From an uncultured Lactobacillaceae bacterium (GTDB taxonomy: Bacteria > Bacillota > Bacilli > Lactobacillales > Lactobacillaceae), in contig CALYQJ010000005.1 in the NCBI GenBank assembly GCA_945285405.1, forward strand, positions 1 to 64,000: a stretch of DNA of 64,000 nucleotides. The letters are read 5' to 3'. The first letter of the stretch is position 1; every line of letters starts with the position of its first letter. Under the pieces are notes generated by a model. The model had not been told where the DNA came from. It saw only the letters and a list, made by a program, of their open reading frames with translations, and searched no databases. Below are positions 35,727-45,075 of this stretch, in pieces. The translations under genes and the position numbers were made by a program.

Positions 35727-36692
35727 TCAACGGCCTTCCTTTTCGTAAGCTTCAATAATTTTCGTAACTAATTGATGGCGTACAACATCTTTAGCAGAAA
35801 AATTAATAAACCCAATACCTTTAATATCTTTTAAAATCTTTGAAGCTTGCAATAAACCACTTTGAACTCTGGAAGGCAAATCAATTTGAGAAACATCTCC
35901 ATTTACAATCATTTTTGAACTTAACCCCAAGCGTGTCAAAAACATCTTCATTTGTGAAGAAGTAGTATTTTGGGCCTCATCTAAAATGATAAAAGAATTA
36001 TTTAAAGTTCTTCCTCTCATATACGCTAAAGGTGCTACTTCAATCACTCCGTGATCGATTAACCGTGCACTCTGATCAGCTCCCAAAATTTCGTCTAAAA
36101 CATCATAAACAGGTCGTAAATAAGGATCAACTTTTTCTTTTAAATCTCCAGGCAAAAATCCTAAATTTTCACCTGCTTCTACTGCTGGTCTCGTTAAAAT
36201 TATCCGTTCAACTTGATGACTTTTTAAACTAGCTACAGCCAAAACTACCGCTAGATATGTTTTCCCTGTACCAGCAGGTCCAACTCCAAATGTAATATCA
36301 TTATCTTTAACCAATTGAACAAACTTTTTTTGAGTTGCGTTTTTAGGCCGAATTGTACCGCCTTTTTTAGAATGGTAAATTGATTGTTGATAGTAATCTT
36401 GCTCTATTTTTTGTGAACTCTCTTGTTGAACATTAATTAAATTAACAATATCAGTTTGATCTATTTGAATACCTGAAGCGATCATACGTTCTAATTGTTT
36501 AATTATCTCACGCGCTAATGTGGCTTGTTTTTCATTTCCTATAATTTGTAGTTGATTATTAACTAAATTAATTTCAACTGTCAAAGAATCTTCAATTAAA
36601 TGTAAAAAAGAATCATTAATACCAAAAAGTTGATAAATATCATTAGGATAAGGTAAAAAAAACTCTTTAAAATTTGATCTTTTTGTTGTCAA
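35727..36692 (-). CDS. phoH: PhoH family ATPase
   Basis: A 321-residue PhoH-like ATPase (PhoL/YqfL-neighbour type) thought to act in RNA metabolism. The Walker A motif GPAGTGKT spans 138-145, the Walker B is FIILDEAQNT near 236, and the N terminus (about 20-75) contains a KH-like RNA-binding region. The start is TTG, preceded by GGAG. It is directly followed by ybeY, its usual partner. Confidence 0.95.
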   Translation of the reverse strand: MTTKRSNFKEFFLPYPNDIYQLFGINDSFLHLIEDSLTVEINLVNNQLQIIGNEKQATLAREIIKQLERMIASGIQIDQTDIVNLINVQQESSQKIEQDYYQQSIYHSKKGGTIRPKNATQKKFVQLVKDNDITFGVGPAGTGKTYLAVVLAVASLKSHQVERIILTRPAVEAGENLGFLPGDLKEKVDPYLRPVYDVLDEILGADQSARLIDHGVIEVAPLAYMRGRTLNNSFIILDEAQNTTSSQMKMFLTRLGLSSKMIVNGDVSQIDLPSRVQSGLLQASKILKDIKGIGFINFSAKDVVRHQLVTKIIEAYEKEGR

Positions 36693-36715
36693 ATATACTC
36701 CTTAGATTAAAAAGT

Positions 36716-37213
36716 TTACTTTAAAGACATAGCTTTCATTTTATCCATTGTTCGATTTAAAGCCCAATCAACAAAATTATTACCGACATTATTACTGTGA
36801 CCTTTAACCCAAATAAAACTAATCTGAGAAAAGTCCTTTAATAGACTATAAATTTCTTTCCAAAGCCCTTGATTTAAAACAAGTTTACCATTAGACTTAC
36901 GCCAATTTTTTTTAGCCCAACTATCTAACCAATGTTGATTAATAGCATCAATAATATATTTTGAATCTGAATAAAGGGTAATTGGAAAATGATTACCATG
37001 TGACGACTTCAATTTTTGTAAAGCTTTTAATAACCCGGTTAATTCCATTTGATTATTGGTTGCTCCTAATACACCTTTACTAGCATAAAACTTCTTATCA
37101 TCATAAATAATTAGGTATGCCCATGCAGCTAAATCAGTTGATTTAACTTTTCCTCCTTTAAAGTTGCCAGTATTACGAGTACCACCATCAGTATAAACTG
37201 TTATTTTAGGCAA
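36716..37213 (-). CDS. rnhA: ribonuclease HI
   Basis: A 165-residue RNase H1 that removes RNA from RNA-DNA hybrids. Catalytic residues are Asp9 (VYTDGG), Glu57 (NQMELTG), Asp83 (YSDSKY) and Asp149, with His139 in VKGHSNN. There is no N-terminal hybrid-binding domain. It lies between the rpsU terminator and phoH, and the phoH start is 23 bases downstream. A second RNase H, rnhB, lies at 50308-51108. Confidence 0.94.
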   Translation of the reverse strand: MPKITVYTDGGTRNTGNFKGGKVKSTDLAAWAYLIIYDDKKFYASKGVLGATNNQMELTGLLKALQKLKSSHGNHFPITLYSDSKYIIDAINQHWLDSWAKKNWRKSNGKLVLNQGLWKEIYSLLKDFSQISFIWVKGHSNNVGNNFVDWALNRTMDKMKAMSLK

Positions 37214-37228
37214 AACTATCCTCTAATA

Positions 37229-37255
37229 TAAAAAAAGACAGTTACTGCTGTCTTC
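37229..37255 (-). terminator. terminator after rpsU
   Basis: Minus-strand stem AAGACAG, six-base loop and CTGTCTT, followed by a run of seven T, five bases after the rpsU stop and before rnhA. Confidence 0.85.
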
Positions 37256-37259
37256 AATA

Positions 37260-37436
37260 TTACTTCTTTTTTCTCTTGCGTGCTGCTTCAGACTTTAACT
37301 TACGCTTAACACTTGGTTTTTCATAGAACTCACGTTTTCGATATTCTTGTAACGTTCCACTCTTTGAGACTGCCCTTTTAAAACGTTTTAAAGCATCATC
37401 AAGAGATTCGTTCTTTCGAACAACTGTCCTCGTCAA
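37260..37436 (-). CDS. rpsU: 30S ribosomal protein S21
   Basis: A 58-residue ribosomal protein, not obvious at first because it starts with TTG. The minus-strand frame reads [13 protein letters not shown], then [41 protein letters not shown] (in pieces), an unmistakable S21. A very strong binding site (GGAGGGGGG) lies upstream, and the next in-frame codon upstream region holds a stop. S21 helps initiate translation on the 30S subunit. It has its own promoter and terminator. Confidence 0.96.
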   Translation of the reverse strand: MTRTVVRKNESLDDALKRFKRAVSKSGTLQEYRKREFYEKPSVKRKLKSEAARKRKKK

Positions 37437-37471
37437 AATTCAAACCCCCCTCCGCTTACTAATTAGTAATA

Positions 37472-37500
37472 ATACTACTAGGAACTTAACACATTGTCAA
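37472..37500 (-). promoter_or_regulatory. promoter of rpsU
   Basis: Minus-strand perfect TTGACA (37500-37495), 17-base spacer and TAGTAT (37477-37472), 35 bases before the rpsU TTG start. Confidence 0.8.
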
Positions 37501-37694
37501 ACTTTGAGTGACAAAATTTGCAATAATTATAAAATTAAAGCTCTTATATATTTTAAAATTCATTCATAATAACAATTACTATAAAATAAAGAAAAAATTT
37601 TAAATAAAATAGTTCTTAAGGGTTGAACAAATTAGAGCATTTTCCTAATATAATTAAGTTTAATAAACAATTATTTAATAAGGTTAAGGAATTA

Positions 37695-38579
37695 ATGAAT
37701 ACAAATCTTTCAGAATTTTTTCATCGTTATCAACGCTGGAACAAATTAACTGCTGCTATAACTTATGCAATTTCAGTTACAATAGCGGTCAATATTTTTT
37801 GGTCATCAAGTAATCTATATGGTTCAGGAATCACAGGATTTGCTCAATTAATTCAAACAATTACTTATCGATATTTTCATATTAATTTTTTAACAACACC
37901 AGTCATGTTACTATTGTTGAATCTTCCTTTACTTTTTATCGCATGGAATAAAATTGGTCATCATTTTACAATTTATACGTTAATTTCTTTAGTTTTATCC
38001 ACTATTTTTATGCACTATATATCTGGAGAACCTTTAACTAATAACCCAATTATTAATGCTGTATTTGGGGGATTAATCAACGGTACAGGTACTGGATTTG
38101 CATTAAGAATGGGAATTTCAACAGGTGGTCTAGATATTATTGGAATTTTAATGCGACGTAAAACCGGAAAAACAGTAGGTACCATTAATATGGTTTTTAA
38201 CTTTTTTATTTTAGTTGCATCAGCATTAATATTTGGTTGGTCAACTGCTTTTTATAGTGCTATAGGAATTTTTGTGAGTGCTAGAGTAATGGACCTGCTT
38301 TATACCAAACAACAGCGAATGCAAGTTCTAATTGTAACAGATAACCCCAAAAAAGTAATCGATAGTATTAAAGTTGGAATGCACCGCGGTGTAACTATTA
38401 TTGGTGAAGCAAAAGGTGCTTATACACGTAATGAAAAAACTATTTTATTAACAATAATTTCACGGTATGAGCTATATGATTTTCATAAAATTATGCGAGA
38501 GACAGATCCTAATTCTTTTGTTAGTATAACTAATGTAGCCAAACTATATGGGAACTTTTACGAAAAAAAAGTTAATTGA
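37695..38579 (+). CDS. YitT family membrane protein
   Basis: A 294-residue protein with six N-terminal hydrophobic segments (GSGITGFAQLIQTI, GTGTGFALRMGISTGGLDIIG are the conserved YitT/DUF161 loops). The C-terminal cytosolic DUF2179 domain follows (from about residue 205, with HRGVTIIGEAKGAYT). Function unknown; a transport role is guessed for the family. I chose the ATG at 37695 behind AAGGA (37686-37690). A TTG at 37623 would add 24 residues, but its AAGGG abuts the codon. tRNA-Arg follows. Confidence 0.85.
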   Translation: MNTNLSEFFHRYQRWNKLTAAITYAISVTIAVNIFWSSSNLYGSGITGFAQLIQTITYRYFHINFLTTPVMLLLLNLPLLFIAWNKIGHHFTIYTLISLVLSTIFMHYISGEPLTNNPIINAVFGGLINGTGTGFALRMGISTGGLDIIGILMRRKTGKTVGTINMVFNFFILVASALIFGWSTAFYSAIGIFVSARVMDLLYTKQQRMQVLIVTDNPKKVIDSIKVGMHRGVTIIGEAKGAYTRNEKTILLTIISRYELYDFHKIMRETDPNSFVSITNVAKLYGNFYEKKVN

Positions 38580-38593
38580 ATTTATCTGATTTA

Positions 38594-38622
38594 TTGCATT
38601 CAAGCAGATTTTTGGTTAAAAT
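38594..38622 (+). promoter_or_regulatory. promoter of tRNA-Arg
   Basis: TTGCAT (38594-38599), 17-base spacer and TAAAAT (38617-38622), ending 11 bases before the tRNA. Confidence 0.75.
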
Positions 38623-38633
38623 ATAAAAGTTGT

Positions 38634-38707
38634 GTCACAGTGGCTCAGCTGGATAGAGCAACGGTCTTCTAAACCGTGGGTCGTGAGTTCGAATCTCACC
38701 TGTGACA
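38634..38707 (+). tRNA. tRNA-Arg (anticodon TCT)
   Basis: A 74-base tRNA. The acceptor stem is GTCACAG/CTGTGAC and the D arm contains GGCTCAGCTGGATAGAGC. The anticodon stem ACGGT/ACCGT holds loop CTTCTAA, so the anticodon is TCT, reading AGA/AGG arginine codons, which dominate in AT-rich genomes. The T arm is GTGAG-TTCGAAT-CTCAC. CCA is not encoded. Confidence 0.96.
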
Positions 38708-38730
38708 TTGAAAATTAATTCTTTATAATC

Positions 38731-38758
38731 AAAAAAGCTCAAGATATGAGCTTTTTTT
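38731..38758 (+). terminator. terminator after tRNA-Arg
   Basis: AAAAAAGCTCA, five-base loop, TGAGC and seven T, 23 bases after the tRNA. Confidence 0.88.
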
Positions 38759-38809
38759 GTATACTATATAACTCAAAATTAAAGAAAAATATTATAAAAA
38801 GGCAAAAAT

Positions 38810-38841
38810 AAAAACGTTGAAACTTCAATTTCAACGTTTTT
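38810..38841. terminator. bidirectional terminator-like hairpin
   Basis: A 13-base perfect stem AAAAACGTTGAAA/TTTCAACGTTTTT with a six-base loop. It can act on either strand. It is 80 bases beyond the stop of the minus-strand 60-residue gene, so it probably ends that transcript and backs up the tRNA-Arg terminator. Confidence 0.7.
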
Positions 38842-38920
38842 AAAATTTAATCTAAAAACGAATCTTTTTTATACTTATAAATTAAATTAACTAAATTTTA
38901 TAAAGCATAAATTGTTAAAA

Positions 38921-39103
38921 CTATTTAGGGAGCTTAACTGGACGATCTGGATGAGAAACATCAGAAGTAAAACTAACAGATCTCATTGCAAAAGGAGTAG
39001 ATACCCAAACTGTTTTTCGAGTTCGCATACCTTTATTAAAATTTTTTTGATTACGATAATCGGTATTTTTATTAGATTTAGAAGAAAATAAATGCCCAAA
39101 CAT
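38921..39103 (-). CDS. orphan small protein, unknown function (60 aa)
   Basis: A 60-residue protein I do not recognise. It is basic, with an Asn/Lys-rich first half and a C-terminal half rich in Ser, Thr, Val and Pro (VWVSTPFAMRSVSF, then DRPVKLPK). It has no signal peptide or transmembrane helix. It is believed real because a strong GGAGGTC lies ten bases before its ATG and a terminator hairpin follows its stop. It sits with the 74-residue orphan in a gap between tRNA-Arg and ppsR. Confidence 0.5.
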   Translation of the reverse strand: MFGHLFSSKSNKNTDYRNQKNFNKGMRTRKTVWVSTPFAMRSVSFTSDVSHPDRPVKLPK

Positions 39104-39435
39104 AATTAAATTTGACCTCCATTCAAAATAAATAAAAAAATTAAATTTTTATATTTTTATTCTTAGAAAGAATATAAAAATTAGTGCAACACAGCAGATA
39201 ATTTTATTCAAAAGCTAACCTAAAATACTTCATCGATTTATAGTTCTTTGATTCTTTCCACTAATAATTTTAACATTTTTATTTACTTTTGGGGCACTTT
39301 AATTCTAAAAAAAAATTAATTTTTAATTAAGTTTTTATAAAAATTATGAAGCTATTTTTCAACATATTTGCTGATCTAAAATTTAAGATTCTTAAAAACT
39401 ATAAAAATTTAAACTGAAATTAAATTAAAAAGCAA
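39104..39435. other. 332-base intergenic stretch, AT-rich
   Basis: No gene found on either strand. It contains the strong ribosome binding site of the 60-residue gene (39114-39120), a hairpin (TTTTTATTCTT and AAGAATATAAAAA, about 39150-39178) and a purely AT inverted repeat near 39306-39332. A promoter for the minus-strand 60-residue gene must lie here, but I cannot pick one with confidence. Confidence 0.5.
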
Positions 39436-39660
39436 TTAAACTTCATAGTTATTTATTTGCTCAATTCTAGTTATATATCTATTTTTCATTTGTGATATTA
39501 CTGAATTACGACTTGATTTATTAAAATATGAGGAAGTCCACTCTTCACCATTACGATTAAAATCAAGATGATATAGCCCATTTTTATCCTTTTGAGAATA
39601 AACGGTAATATTAATTGATTCTTTACTTTTTTTTCGATTATTAAGGTGTTCTAAATTCAT
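39436..39660 (-). CDS. orphan small protein, unknown function (74 aa)
   Basis: A 74-residue soluble protein I do not recognise. A basic N terminus (NNRKKSKE) is followed by two probable beta strands (SINITVYSQ, GLYHLDFNRNGEEW) and a basic helix (KSSRNSVISQMKNRYITRIE), suggesting a small compact alpha/beta fold. GGAGG lies four bases before its ATG, and a stable hairpin abuts this site on its 5' side. It is divergent from ppsR. Confidence 0.55.
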   Translation of the reverse strand: MNLEHLNNRKKSKESINITVYSQKDKNGLYHLDFNRNGEEWTSSYFNKSSRNSVISQMKNRYITRIEQINNYEV

Positions 39661-39670
39661 TGTTCCTCCG

Positions 39671-39701
39671 AAACAGTTTTGCTGTTTAAGATTATTAATC
39701 T
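39671..39701 (-). promoter_or_regulatory. 5' leader hairpins next to a ribosome binding site
   Basis: On the minus strand AGATT-AAT-AATCT (39701-39689) and AAACAG-CAAAA-CTGTTT (39687-39671) form two consecutive stem-loops; the second ends one base before the GGAGG of the 74-residue orphan gene. They could stabilise the mRNA or control access to the site; this is inference. Confidence 0.45.
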
Positions 39702-39843
39702 AATTTTTTTTTACTTTTTCACTACAATAATTGTAAACATTTTTAAAAAATATAAAAGCGTTTGTTAAAAAAATAAATTAAAACATTTGTAATCATTAGT
39801 GTATTTTCCGATATACTATAGATAAAAGACTGGAGGAATAACG

Positions 39844-40680
39844 GTGAAAGAAATAACAATTTATACAGTATCTGATTCAGTTGGAGATACTGCAACCAAA
39901 TTAACACATGCTGCTTTAGCCCAATATCCGGAATTAAAAGTAAATTATGTAAAATTTCCTTTTATTAATGAAGAAAAGAAAATTACAAGCCTTGTTAATG
40001 AAGCAGCTGATAATAAAGCAATAATTGTATTTTCCTTAGGAGTCAATGGACTTGCAAAATACATGAACAACTATTGTAAGGCTCGTCATGTAGTTTGTTT
40101 TGATTTAATGAGTCCAATTATTAACTATATTCATGATTTAACTGGATTAAACCCTAAAGGTGAAGCGGGTGCGGTTCATCATTTAAATGAAAATTACTTT
40201 AATCGCATTTCAGCTGTAGAATTTGCTGTGCTTTACGATGATGGTAAAGACCCTAAAGGGTTTCTAGAAGCAGATCTAGTTTTGGTTGGAGTATCTCGAA
40301 CTTCAAAAACACCACTTTCTTTATTTTTAGCTAATCGTAACTTAAAAGTAGCCAACTTTCCCTTAGTAAAAAATGCAACTTTACCACCAGAATTATTTAA
40401 AATTAACCCTCAAAAAATTGTTGGATTAACAACCGAACCTGAAGTTTTAATGGAAATTCGTAAAGAACGTTTAATTTCCTACGGATTAAAACCTGAAGCT
40501 GCATATTCTGATATAAAAAATGTTAAAAGTGAATTGCAATACGCCAATAATTTATTTAAAAAACTGGGATGTATGGTAATTAATACTGCCCATCGTTCAA
40601 TTGAAGAAAGCGCAGCACTAATTATGCAACATTTAAATTTAGATGATGAAGGAAATAAAATTAAGACTAAAGGAGAATAG
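39844..40680 (+). CDS. ppsR: PEP synthase/PPDK regulatory kinase-phosphorylase (DUF299)
   Basis: A 278-residue bifunctional serine/threonine kinase and phosphorylase of the PpsR/RP1 family. It controls pyruvate phosphate dikinase or PEP synthase by ADP-dependent phosphorylation and Pi-dependent reversal. YTVSDSVGDTA (7-17) and the P-loop-like GVSRTSKTPLS (149-159) are signatures. A target dikinase is not in the window. The start is GTG behind TGGAGG. pepX follows 12 bases downstream, so both are probably one transcript. Confidence 0.92.
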   Translation: MKEITIYTVSDSVGDTATKLTHAALAQYPELKVNYVKFPFINEEKKITSLVNEAADNKAIIVFSLGVNGLAKYMNNYCKARHVVCFDLMSPIINYIHDLTGLNPKGEAGAVHHLNENYFNRISAVEFAVLYDDGKDPKGFLEADLVLVGVSRTSKTPLSLFLANRNLKVANFPLVKNATLPPELFKINPQKIVGLTTEPEVLMEIRKERLISYGLKPEAAYSDIKNVKSELQYANNLFKKLGCMVINTAHRSIEESAALIMQHLNLDDEGNKIKTKGE

Positions 40681-40692
40681 ATAGGAATATAA

Positions 40693-42990
40693 ATGAAATA
40701 TAACGCTTTTGCTAAACCAATTTTCTATAATTCCAAAACTGAATTAAAAAAAATTAACCTATTTTCAAATGACGAAGAATTTTCAGCACAACTAAAATTT
40801 TACTTTAATCGTTTAACCTATCCACAAAGTGATTTGAGTAAAATTGCAGTTAATCAAAATCAAACTTTATCTGATTTAATCGTAAGTAAACCGAATCAGT
40901 TAACTGCTGAACAGTTCTATACTATAATTTTACAAATTCTAGATTTTCATTTAGGAGTTGATTTTACTTTAAATAAATCCATAGACTTTTTAAATAAAAC
41001 TAATCAAAATATTCTAAAAGAAAAAAAAGTTTCATTAAATAATTTACCTGATTTTATTTTTAATGCACTTAATCTTCGTGCAGCTAATGGGCTTTCTTTA
41101 ATTGATAATTTAATAAACGATAATTTTTTAATAAATTTTGAAGAAAAAAGCAGTAATTCAATTTTTTTTGCGGGAAAATCTTTACCAGTTTTTCATAATT
41201 TTATAAAAGAAAATTACTATATTGATACCCAAATTGATACAGATGAAGATGGTTATAGTGATCGTGTATTAGTACAAATCACTCGCCCTACATCTTCAAA
41301 TAAAATACCTGTAATTCTTTGTGCTAATCCTTATTATAAGGGCACAAATGAAATGAATCCCGAATTAAATTCTATTAAAGGAGATTTAAAAGTAAAAGAT
41401 GTCAAAACAATTAAACTAAATCCAATTAGTGAATATAAAATTGCTCCAAGCAAAGTAGTTAAAAATTCTGATGATAAAAGCTTTTCTTATTCGGCTAATC
41501 AAGAATCTCTTGATTTTCCTCTTAATAATTTTTTCTTAGCCCGCGGATTTGCTGTAGCTTACGTTGCAGGATTAGGAACAAGAGGATCTCAGGGTATGAG
41601 AACTACTGGTGATCGTGCTGAGACAATAACTTGCTGTAAAACTATTGAATTTTTAAGTGGCAATGAACCTGGTTATATTAATAAAAATAGTAAAAAACAA
41701 ATAACTTTAAATTGGTGTAACGGTGCAGTTGCTATGACTGGACGTAGTTATTTAGGAACTTTAGCTACAGCAGCAGCAACTCAAAATCCTAAAGGACTTA
41801 AAACCATTATTTCTGAATCGGCAATTTCAAATTGGTACAATTATTATCGTGAAAATGGATTAGTGGTTGCTCCTGGTGGTTTTCCAGGTGAAGATGCAGA
41901 TGTACTGGCTTTAGATACTTATTCTCGTTGGTATGATGGTGCTGAATATTTAAAAACAGCAGAAACATTTAAACAATTGAAAAATAAGATGAAACATGAG
42001 CAAGATAGAGTAACGGGAAATTACAATCAATTTTGGCAAAATCGTAATTATTTGTTAGAAGCGGATCAAATAAAAATCGATTGTCTATATGTTCATGGCC
42101 TTAATGACTGGAATGTAAAACCTATTAATCTTTATCAGCTCTATCATAAAGCTAAAAATGCCCATTTAAAACTGATTTTACATCAAGGACAACACATCAG
42201 TCCTCACAATATTCAATCTCTTGATTACTTAGATATTTGTAATTTTTGGTTAACCAATCATCTTTATAATGTTGATAATAAAATTACTAAAACTTTACCT
42301 AATATAATAGTTCAAAATAATCGTAATCCCGACACTTGGAAAGAATCAAAAATTTGGGGTAAAAAGCAAGTAAAATCAATTAAATTGGGGCAAGGTAGTT
42401 ATACATATTGTGATAATTTAAGTCAAATTTTTGATCATAATTTTAATCATGAATTAAATAATTATGAATCATCTTTTGCCTTAAAAAATCCTATTTTTAA
42501 AAGATCTTGTTTTATTTTAGATATCAAACTACAAGAAGCCTTGACAATTAATGGTCAAGCGAAAATTAAAATAAATATTAAAACAAATGCTCAAACTGGT
42601 TTACTTAGTGCAGCTCTGTTTGAAATAAATCCAACTAAATTAACAACCACAAGTACTACTCCTGTTGAAAATCGTTTTTTTCAATTAGTACCTAATCAAG
42701 AAAGAGTTGCATTACATACTTTTAAAACTAAATCATTCCCATATCGTTTAATTACTTTTGGTCATATCAATCTACAAAATATAGATGGTCCAGCTAAAAT
42801 TAACCAAGTTAAACCTCAAATACCTCTTGATTTAAATTTAGATTTACAACCTACCATTTATGAACTTGTACCCGATAGTAAATTAAGATTAATTTTATTT
42901 GGGAGTGATATGAAATATACAATCCAAGTAAAAACACCACAAGAATATACTTTAAATTTAGACCGTTCCACTTTGTTCTTACCATATTAA
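40693..42990 (+). CDS. pepX: Xaa-Pro dipeptidyl-peptidase PepX
   Basis: A 765-residue cytosolic serine peptidase (S15) that removes X-Pro dipeptides, a hallmark of lactic acid bacteria growing on proline-rich peptides. The helical N-terminal dimerisation domain (1-150) precedes the alpha/beta-hydrolase fold. The nucleophile is Ser352 in GRSYLGT. HGLNDWNVKP holds the catalytic Asp and LHQGQHISPHN the His region. A C-terminal beta-sandwich follows (from about 560). Length is near the usual 760-800. It ends at a strong terminator. Confidence 0.96.
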   Translation: MKYNAFAKPIFYNSKTELKKINLFSNDEEFSAQLKFYFNRLTYPQSDLSKIAVNQNQTLSDLIVSKPNQLTAEQFYTIILQILDFHLGVDFTLNKSIDFLNKTNQNILKEKKVSLNNLPDFIFNALNLRAANGLSLIDNLINDNFLINFEEKSSNSIFFAGKSLPVFHNFIKENYYIDTQIDTDEDGYSDRVLVQITRPTSSNKIPVILCANPYYKGTNEMNPELNSIKGDLKVKDVKTIKLNPISEYKIAPSKVVKNSDDKSFSYSANQESLDFPLNNFFLARGFAVAYVAGLGTRGSQGMRTTGDRAETITCCKTIEFLSGNEPGYINKNSKKQITLNWCNGAVAMTGRSYLGTLATAAATQNPKGLKTIISESAISNWYNYYRENGLVVAPGGFPGEDADVLALDTYSRWYDGAEYLKTAETFKQLKNKMKHEQDRVTGNYNQFWQNRNYLLEADQIKIDCLYVHGLNDWNVKPINLYQLYHKAKNAHLKLILHQGQHISPHNIQSLDYLDICNFWLTNHLYNVDNKITKTLPNIIVQNNRNPDTWKESKIWGKKQVKSIKLGQGSYTYCDNLSQIFDHNFNHELNNYESSFALKNPIFKRSCFILDIKLQEALTINGQAKIKINIKTNAQTGLLSAALFEINPTKLTTTSTTPVENRFFQLVPNQERVALHTFKTKSFPYRLITFGHINLQNIDGPAKINQVKPQIPLDLNLDLQPTIYELVPDSKLRLILFGSDMKYTIQVKTPQEYTLNLDRSTLFLPY

Positions 42991-43005
42991 TATTCACATT
43001 TAATT

Positions 43006-43042
43006 AAAAGGAGAAAAATTACTTTGTAATTTTTCTCCTTTT
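43006..43042. terminator. bidirectional terminator between pepX and hslU
   Basis: A 16-base perfect stem (AAAAGGAGAAAAATTA and its complement) with a five-base loop, A-rich on one side and T-rich on the other. It serves convergent pepX and hslU. Confidence 0.88.
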
Positions 43043-43055
43043 TTAATCTCAGTAT

Positions 43056-44543
43056 TTATAAAATATACTCGCTTAAATCTCTATCTGAAACTATTTTACC
43101 AAGTTTATTTTCTACATATTGATCAGTAATTTCAATTCTACCGGTGTTCATTCCTGGTGATTCAAAAAGAATGTCTTCAAGAACCTTTTCTATTACTGTT
43201 GCTAACCTTCTAGCTCCAATATTTTCATTCATTTCGTTTAATTTAGCCGAAATCTGAGCAATTTTATCAATCGCTGAATGACTAAAAGTTAATTCAACAC
43301 CATCTGTCTTAACTAACTCCTCATACTGCTTAATAATTGCATCGTCTGGATCTATTAAAATATGACGAAAATCAGATTCAGATAGATTATTTAATTCAAC
43401 TCTAATTGGAAAACGCCCTTGTAACTCAGCAATTAAATCACTAGGTTTATTTTGTTCAAATGCACCTGAAGCGATAAATAAAATATGTTCTGTGTTCACC
43501 ATTCCATATTTTGTTTTTATCTCTGACCCTTCTACAATTGGTAAAATATCACGTTGCACTCCTTCTCGAGAAACTTGCCCTGAATTACGACTTCCATCAC
43601 TGGCTATTTTATCAAATTCATCAATAAATATGATTCCAGAATTTTCAGCTAAATTAATTGCCTCAATATTAACATCACTAGAATTAATCAGTTTCTCTGC
43701 TGCTTGATCAGTTAATATTTTTCTTGCTTCCTTTACCTTCATCTTTTTTTCAACATAACGCGGAGGAATAATTCTATCTAAAGTTTCTGACATATCAATC
43801 CCCATCGATCCCATAGTATCCAGTGAAGGGGTTTGAGACTTTTCTTGAACCGGAATAGTCACCATTTTGTCTTCAAGTTTGCCATTTTTTAATTTTTCGC
43901 TTACTTCATTTCGATCTTCAATAAGCTTTTTCTTAGCCGCTGCCTCTTCAGCTTTTTTTTGTTCCGAAGTTTTTTCTGATTTGCCATTATTTTGATTGAT
44001 ATCTTTAGGAAAATTAGGAATAGCTTTTGAAGGATCAATTCCTAAAACATTACCCAACTGATTTACAGCAGTAAGAACTTGATTCATTTCTGAATTAGAA
44101 GACTCGGTCTTTTTTTCTGGTACTAAATACTTAACCAATTGGGAATTAGCCATTTTTACTGCTTCATCAAGAATGGCTTTACGTTTATCTTTTTTTACAA
44201 TATTAACTGATATATCTACTAAATCACGCACCATCGATTCAACATCTCGTCCAACATAACCCACCTCAGTAAATTTAGTAGCTTCTACCTTAATAAAAGG
44301 TGCGCCTACAATTTTTGCTAATCGACGAGCAATTTCAGTTTTTCCAACTCCAGTGGGCCCAATCATCATTAAATTTTTAGGCGTAATTGACTCTTGCCAC
44401 TGACGGCTAAGTTGTAAACGACGGTAACGGTTAAAAATAGCAATAGCAATAGCCTTTTTAGCTTCTTTTTGTCCGACAATATATTTATCCAATTCGTTTA
44501 CAATTTGCTGAGGAGTCAATGGACTTTTAGGATTATTCATCAC
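43056..44543 (-). CDS. hslU: HslU, ATPase subunit of the HslUV protease
   Basis: A 495-residue AAA+ unfoldase that feeds substrates to HslV. Walker A is GPTGVGKT (62-69), Walker B is [10 protein letters not shown] near 302-311, and the sensor region is GRFPIRVEL. The I domain (about 120-290) is long and Lys/Glu-rich, so the protein is somewhat larger than in Bacillus. The tail LSEYIL docks into HslV. Its start overlaps the hslV stop by 11 bases. Confidence 0.96.
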   Translation of the reverse strand: MMNNPKSPLTPQQIVNELDKYIVGQKEAKKAIAIAIFNRYRRLQLSRQWQESITPKNLMMIGPTGVGKTEIARRLAKIVGAPFIKVEATKFTEVGYVGRDVESMVRDLVDISVNIVKKDKRKAILDEAVKMANSQLVKYLVPEKKTESSNSEMNQVLTAVNQLGNVLGIDPSKAIPNFPKDINQNNGKSEKTSEQKKAEEAAAKKKLIEDRNEVSEKLKNGKLEDKMVTIPVQEKSQTPSLDTMGSMGIDMSETLDRIIPPRYVEKKMKVKEARKILTDQAAEKLINSSDVNIEAINLAENSGIIFIDEFDKIASDGSRNSGQVSREGVQRDILPIVEGSEIKTKYGMVNTEHILFIASGAFEQNKPSDLIAELQGRFPIRVELNNLSESDFRHILIDPDDAIIKQYEELVKTDGVELTFSHSAIDKIAQISAKLNEMNENIGARRLATVIEKVLEDILFESPGMNTGRIEITDQYVENKLGKIVSDRDLSEYIL

Positions 44544-45066
44544 GGTTTAATACCTCAACTTTAAGATTATCATTAGTATAAATATCGATTTCAGATGCAA
44601 TTTTAACACTTTTTACAACTATTTCTTCCGGTGATAAATCAGTATTATCCAGCATAGCCATTGCAGCAGCTTGGGCATAATTACCACCAGAACCAATAGC
44701 TAAAATGTCAAACTGCGGTTGAATAATTTCACCATTTCCAGAAATCAAAAGCATATCTTTTTTATCAGCTACAATTAACATTGCTTCAAGCTTTTGTAAA
44801 GCTTGATCCTTACGCCAATCTTGCGCTAATTCAACTGCCGATCTACGTAAATCACCATTATATTTTTTTAATTTACTTTCAAAGCGATCTTGTAAAGTTA
44901 CAGCATCAGCAACTCCTCCAGCAAAACCTGAAAGCACTTGATTTTCATAAATACGCCGAATTTTTTGAGCGTTTCCCTTCATGATATACTTCTCACCAGC
45001 AGTAACTTGACCATCTCCAGCAATTGCTATTTGATGTTTATTTCTTACGATACAAATTGTAGTCAT
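44533..45066 (-). CDS. hslV: HslV, peptidase subunit of the HslUV protease
   Basis: A 177-residue proteasome-like N-terminal nucleophile hydrolase. Thr2, exposed after Met removal (MTTICIV), is the nucleophile, and [17 protein letters not shown] (16-32) is conserved, with Lys28 near the active site. It forms dodecamers capped by HslU. It follows xerC by nine bases in the topA-trmFO-xerC-hslVU order of lactobacilli. Confidence 0.97.
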   Translation of the reverse strand: MTTICIVRNKHQIAIAGDGQVTAGEKYIMKGNAQKIRRIYENQVLSGFAGGVADAVTLQDRFESKLKKYNGDLRRSAVELAQDWRKDQALQKLEAMLIVADKKDMLLISGNGEIIQPQFDILAIGSGGNYAQAAAMAMLDNTDLSPEEIVVKSVKIASEIDIYTNDNLKVEVLNRDE

Positions 45067-45075
45067 ATTTTAACC

